Positions 62,847 to 64,000 of a DNA stretch of 64,000 bases are shown one piece after another (the stretch's first letter is position 1; each line of letters opens with the position of its first letter). The notes under the pieces are model-generated. The model searched no databases, was not told the origin of the DNA, and worked only from the letters and a program-made list of their open reading frames with translations. Source of the stretch: Hydractinia symbiolongicarpus (taxonomy: Eukaryota > Cnidaria > Hydrozoa > Anthoathecata > Hydractiniidae); the NCBI RefSeq assembly GCF_029227915.1, contig NC_079876.1, forward strand, positions 10,046,001 to 10,110,000, given 5' to 3'. The position numbers and the translations under genes were made by a program.

Positions 62847-64000
62847 TCAGCGCGCGATAACGGCTAGGATCGGTCCCACAGTAAAGAATGACTTATTTCT
62901 CTAAATTTTTAAATGAAGCGCTACCACAACGCCCAGTATAATCGCTGAGTTCCGGCAATCACGTCAAATTAAGAAGAATGTTATTTCTTGGAGTTCAATT
63001 GTCTCATTTATCATATTTATCAGGTCGCAGTCCAAAGTTTGTTCAATTAAGTCCCACAGTCAATCGTTTCATTGTTAAAAGCGATGCAACCTAGTAATAT
63101 CGCAAAATATCGCTAAATACATGTTGGTACGAATAGGTGACCCAACCGTTGTAACTTAAACGGACTGACACCGTTAGAAAGTCAATGAAATGTAGTTTTT
63201 GAAACTGTCGCTATTTCCTCAGCGCGCGATAACGGCTAGGATTGGTCCCCCAGGAAAAAATGACTTATTAATCTAAATTTTTAAATGAAGCGCTACCACA
63301 GCGCGCATTGTAATCGCTGAGTTCCGGCAATCATGTCAAATTAAGAAGAATGTTATTTCTTGGAGTCCAATTTTTTTCATTTATCACATTTATCAGGTCA
63401 CAGTCCAAAGTTAGTTCAATTAATTCCCACAGTCAATCGTTTCACTGTTAAAAGCGATGCAACCTAGTAATATCAAAAAAAATATCGCTAAATACATGTT
63501 GGTACGAATATGTAACCCAACCGTTGTAACTCAAACGGACTGACACCGTTAGAAAGTCAATGAAATGTAGTTTTTGAAACTGTCGCTATTTCTTCAGCGC
63601 GCGATAACGGCTAGGATTGGTCCCACAGTAAAAAATGAATTATTAATAAAAATTTATAAATGAAGTGCTACCACAGCGCCCAGTGTAATCGCTGAGTTCC
63701 GGCAATCATGTCAAATTGAGAAGAATGTTATTTCTTGGAGTCCAATTTTCTCATTTATCACACTTATTAGGTCACAGCCCAAAGTTAGTTCAATTAAGTC
63801 CCACAGTCAATCGTTTCAATGTTAAAAGCGATGCAACCTAGTAACATCAAATAAAATATCGCTAAATACATGTTGGTACGAATATGTGACCCAACCGTTG
63901 TAACTCAAACGGACTGACACCGTTGAAGAGTCAATGAAATGTAATTTTTGAAACTGTGGCCATTACTTCAGCGCGCGATAACGGCTAGGATTGGTCCCAC
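62847..64000. repeat. Terminal copy at offset 1,867
   Basis: gatcggtcccacag at 62,868 and tttcctcagcgcg at 63,214 match 61,001 and 61,347. The match runs to the last base of the window, which ends inside a unit at ggattggtcccac. The array clearly continues beyond the window on this side. Confidence 0.88.

Larger units (their letters stand above)
1..64000. repeat. Satellite DNA array, ~373-bp unit, head to tail
   Basis: The same words recur in the same order and orientation about every 373 bases across the whole window, for example ggattggtcccacag, gctaaatacatgttggtacg and acggactgacaccg. Early copies of the first lie at 141, 513, 886, 1,259, 1,631 and 2,003, giving steps of 372-373. About 171 units fit. 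No unit is inverted and no unrelated sequence interrupts the array. One unit (24,951-25,323) is 37% G+C. Units differ by substitutions and small indels and fall into types that are reused in blocks. Arrays of this kind are typical of centromeric or other constitutive heterochromatin in eukaryotes; that location is inference. I do not recognise the family by name. All stretches without genes in this window are this satellite. Confidence 0.98.

Noticed and set aside
1-64000. CRISPR array
   Set aside because: The repeated unit is ~373 bp and contiguous, with no short repeats separated by unique spacers.
1-64000. CENP-B box
   Set aside because: No unit shows the core pattern TTCG, four bases, A, two bases, CGGG on either strand by eye; a motif scan would settle it.
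1-64000. Transposon, LTR, LINE or SINE insertion
   Set aside because: The period is never broken by unrelated sequence, and no poly-A tail, terminal repeat pair or target-site duplication was seen.
1-64000. tRNA genes or pol III promoter boxes
   Set aside because: No stretch resembling a B box with a matching A box and cloverleaf was found.
1-64000. Telomeric or subtelomeric repeats
   Set aside because: No runs of TTAGGG, TTTAGGG, TTAGG or similar short telomere repeats were seen.

Overview
The whole 64 kb window is one continuous block of eukaryotic satellite DNA. A single unit of about 373 bp (367 to 375 bp where measured) is repeated head to tail roughly 171 times, always in the same orientation. 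I found no protein-coding gene, RNA gene, transposon, CRISPR array or unique sequence. One hand-counted unit (24,951-25,323) has 138 G or C in 373 bases, 37% G+C. Such an array is expected of centromeric, pericentromeric or other heterochromatin. I do not recognise the family and cannot name the organism; nothing suggests a bacterium, phage or virus.

The interest lies in how the array is organised. Diverged unit types, called A to E here, are arranged in higher-order repeats (HORs) whose period changes along the window. Positions 1-4.4 kb hold an older two-type pattern (periods about 745 and 1,490). 4.4-10.7 kb is diverged and includes a run of shortened 367-bp units and a 1,492-bp repeat. 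10.7-16.7 kb is an 8-unit block of 2,990 bp present twice with no mismatch in the lines I compared. 17.5-18.9 kb is one unit amplified singly. 19.8-25.1 kb is a 7-unit repeat (2,617 bp). 25.0-28.7 kb is a 5-unit repeat (1,872 bp). 29.3-30.9 kb is a dimer (749 bp). 30.8-34.1 kb is a trimer present three times (1,121 bp). 33.6-38.8 kb is a 5-unit repeat (1,871 bp, 2.8 copies). 38.8-44.1 kb is a 7-unit repeat (2,615 bp). 43.7-46.7 kb is a 4-unit repeat (1,489 bp) in the order C-D-B-A. 46.7-53.4 kb mixes overlapping repeats of 741, 1,122 and 2,237 bp. 53.2-54.4 kb repeats the 43.2-44.4 kb interval at an offset of 10,060 bp. 54.1-59.3 kb has dimers of 747 and 749 bp. 59.5-64.0 kb is built from two overlapping copy events with offsets of 2,615 and 1,867 bp.

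This is the pattern expected from repeated unequal exchange or replication-based copying in units of whole monomers, with the left end least homogenised. Unit-internal features include several short inverted repeats, a CpG-rich GCGCGCG core, and a CACGTG palindrome that replaces that core in about 25 units between 12.8 and 57.6 kb. Segment borders are by-eye estimates, usually good to a few tens of bases; periods come from matched diagnostic words and are more exact.
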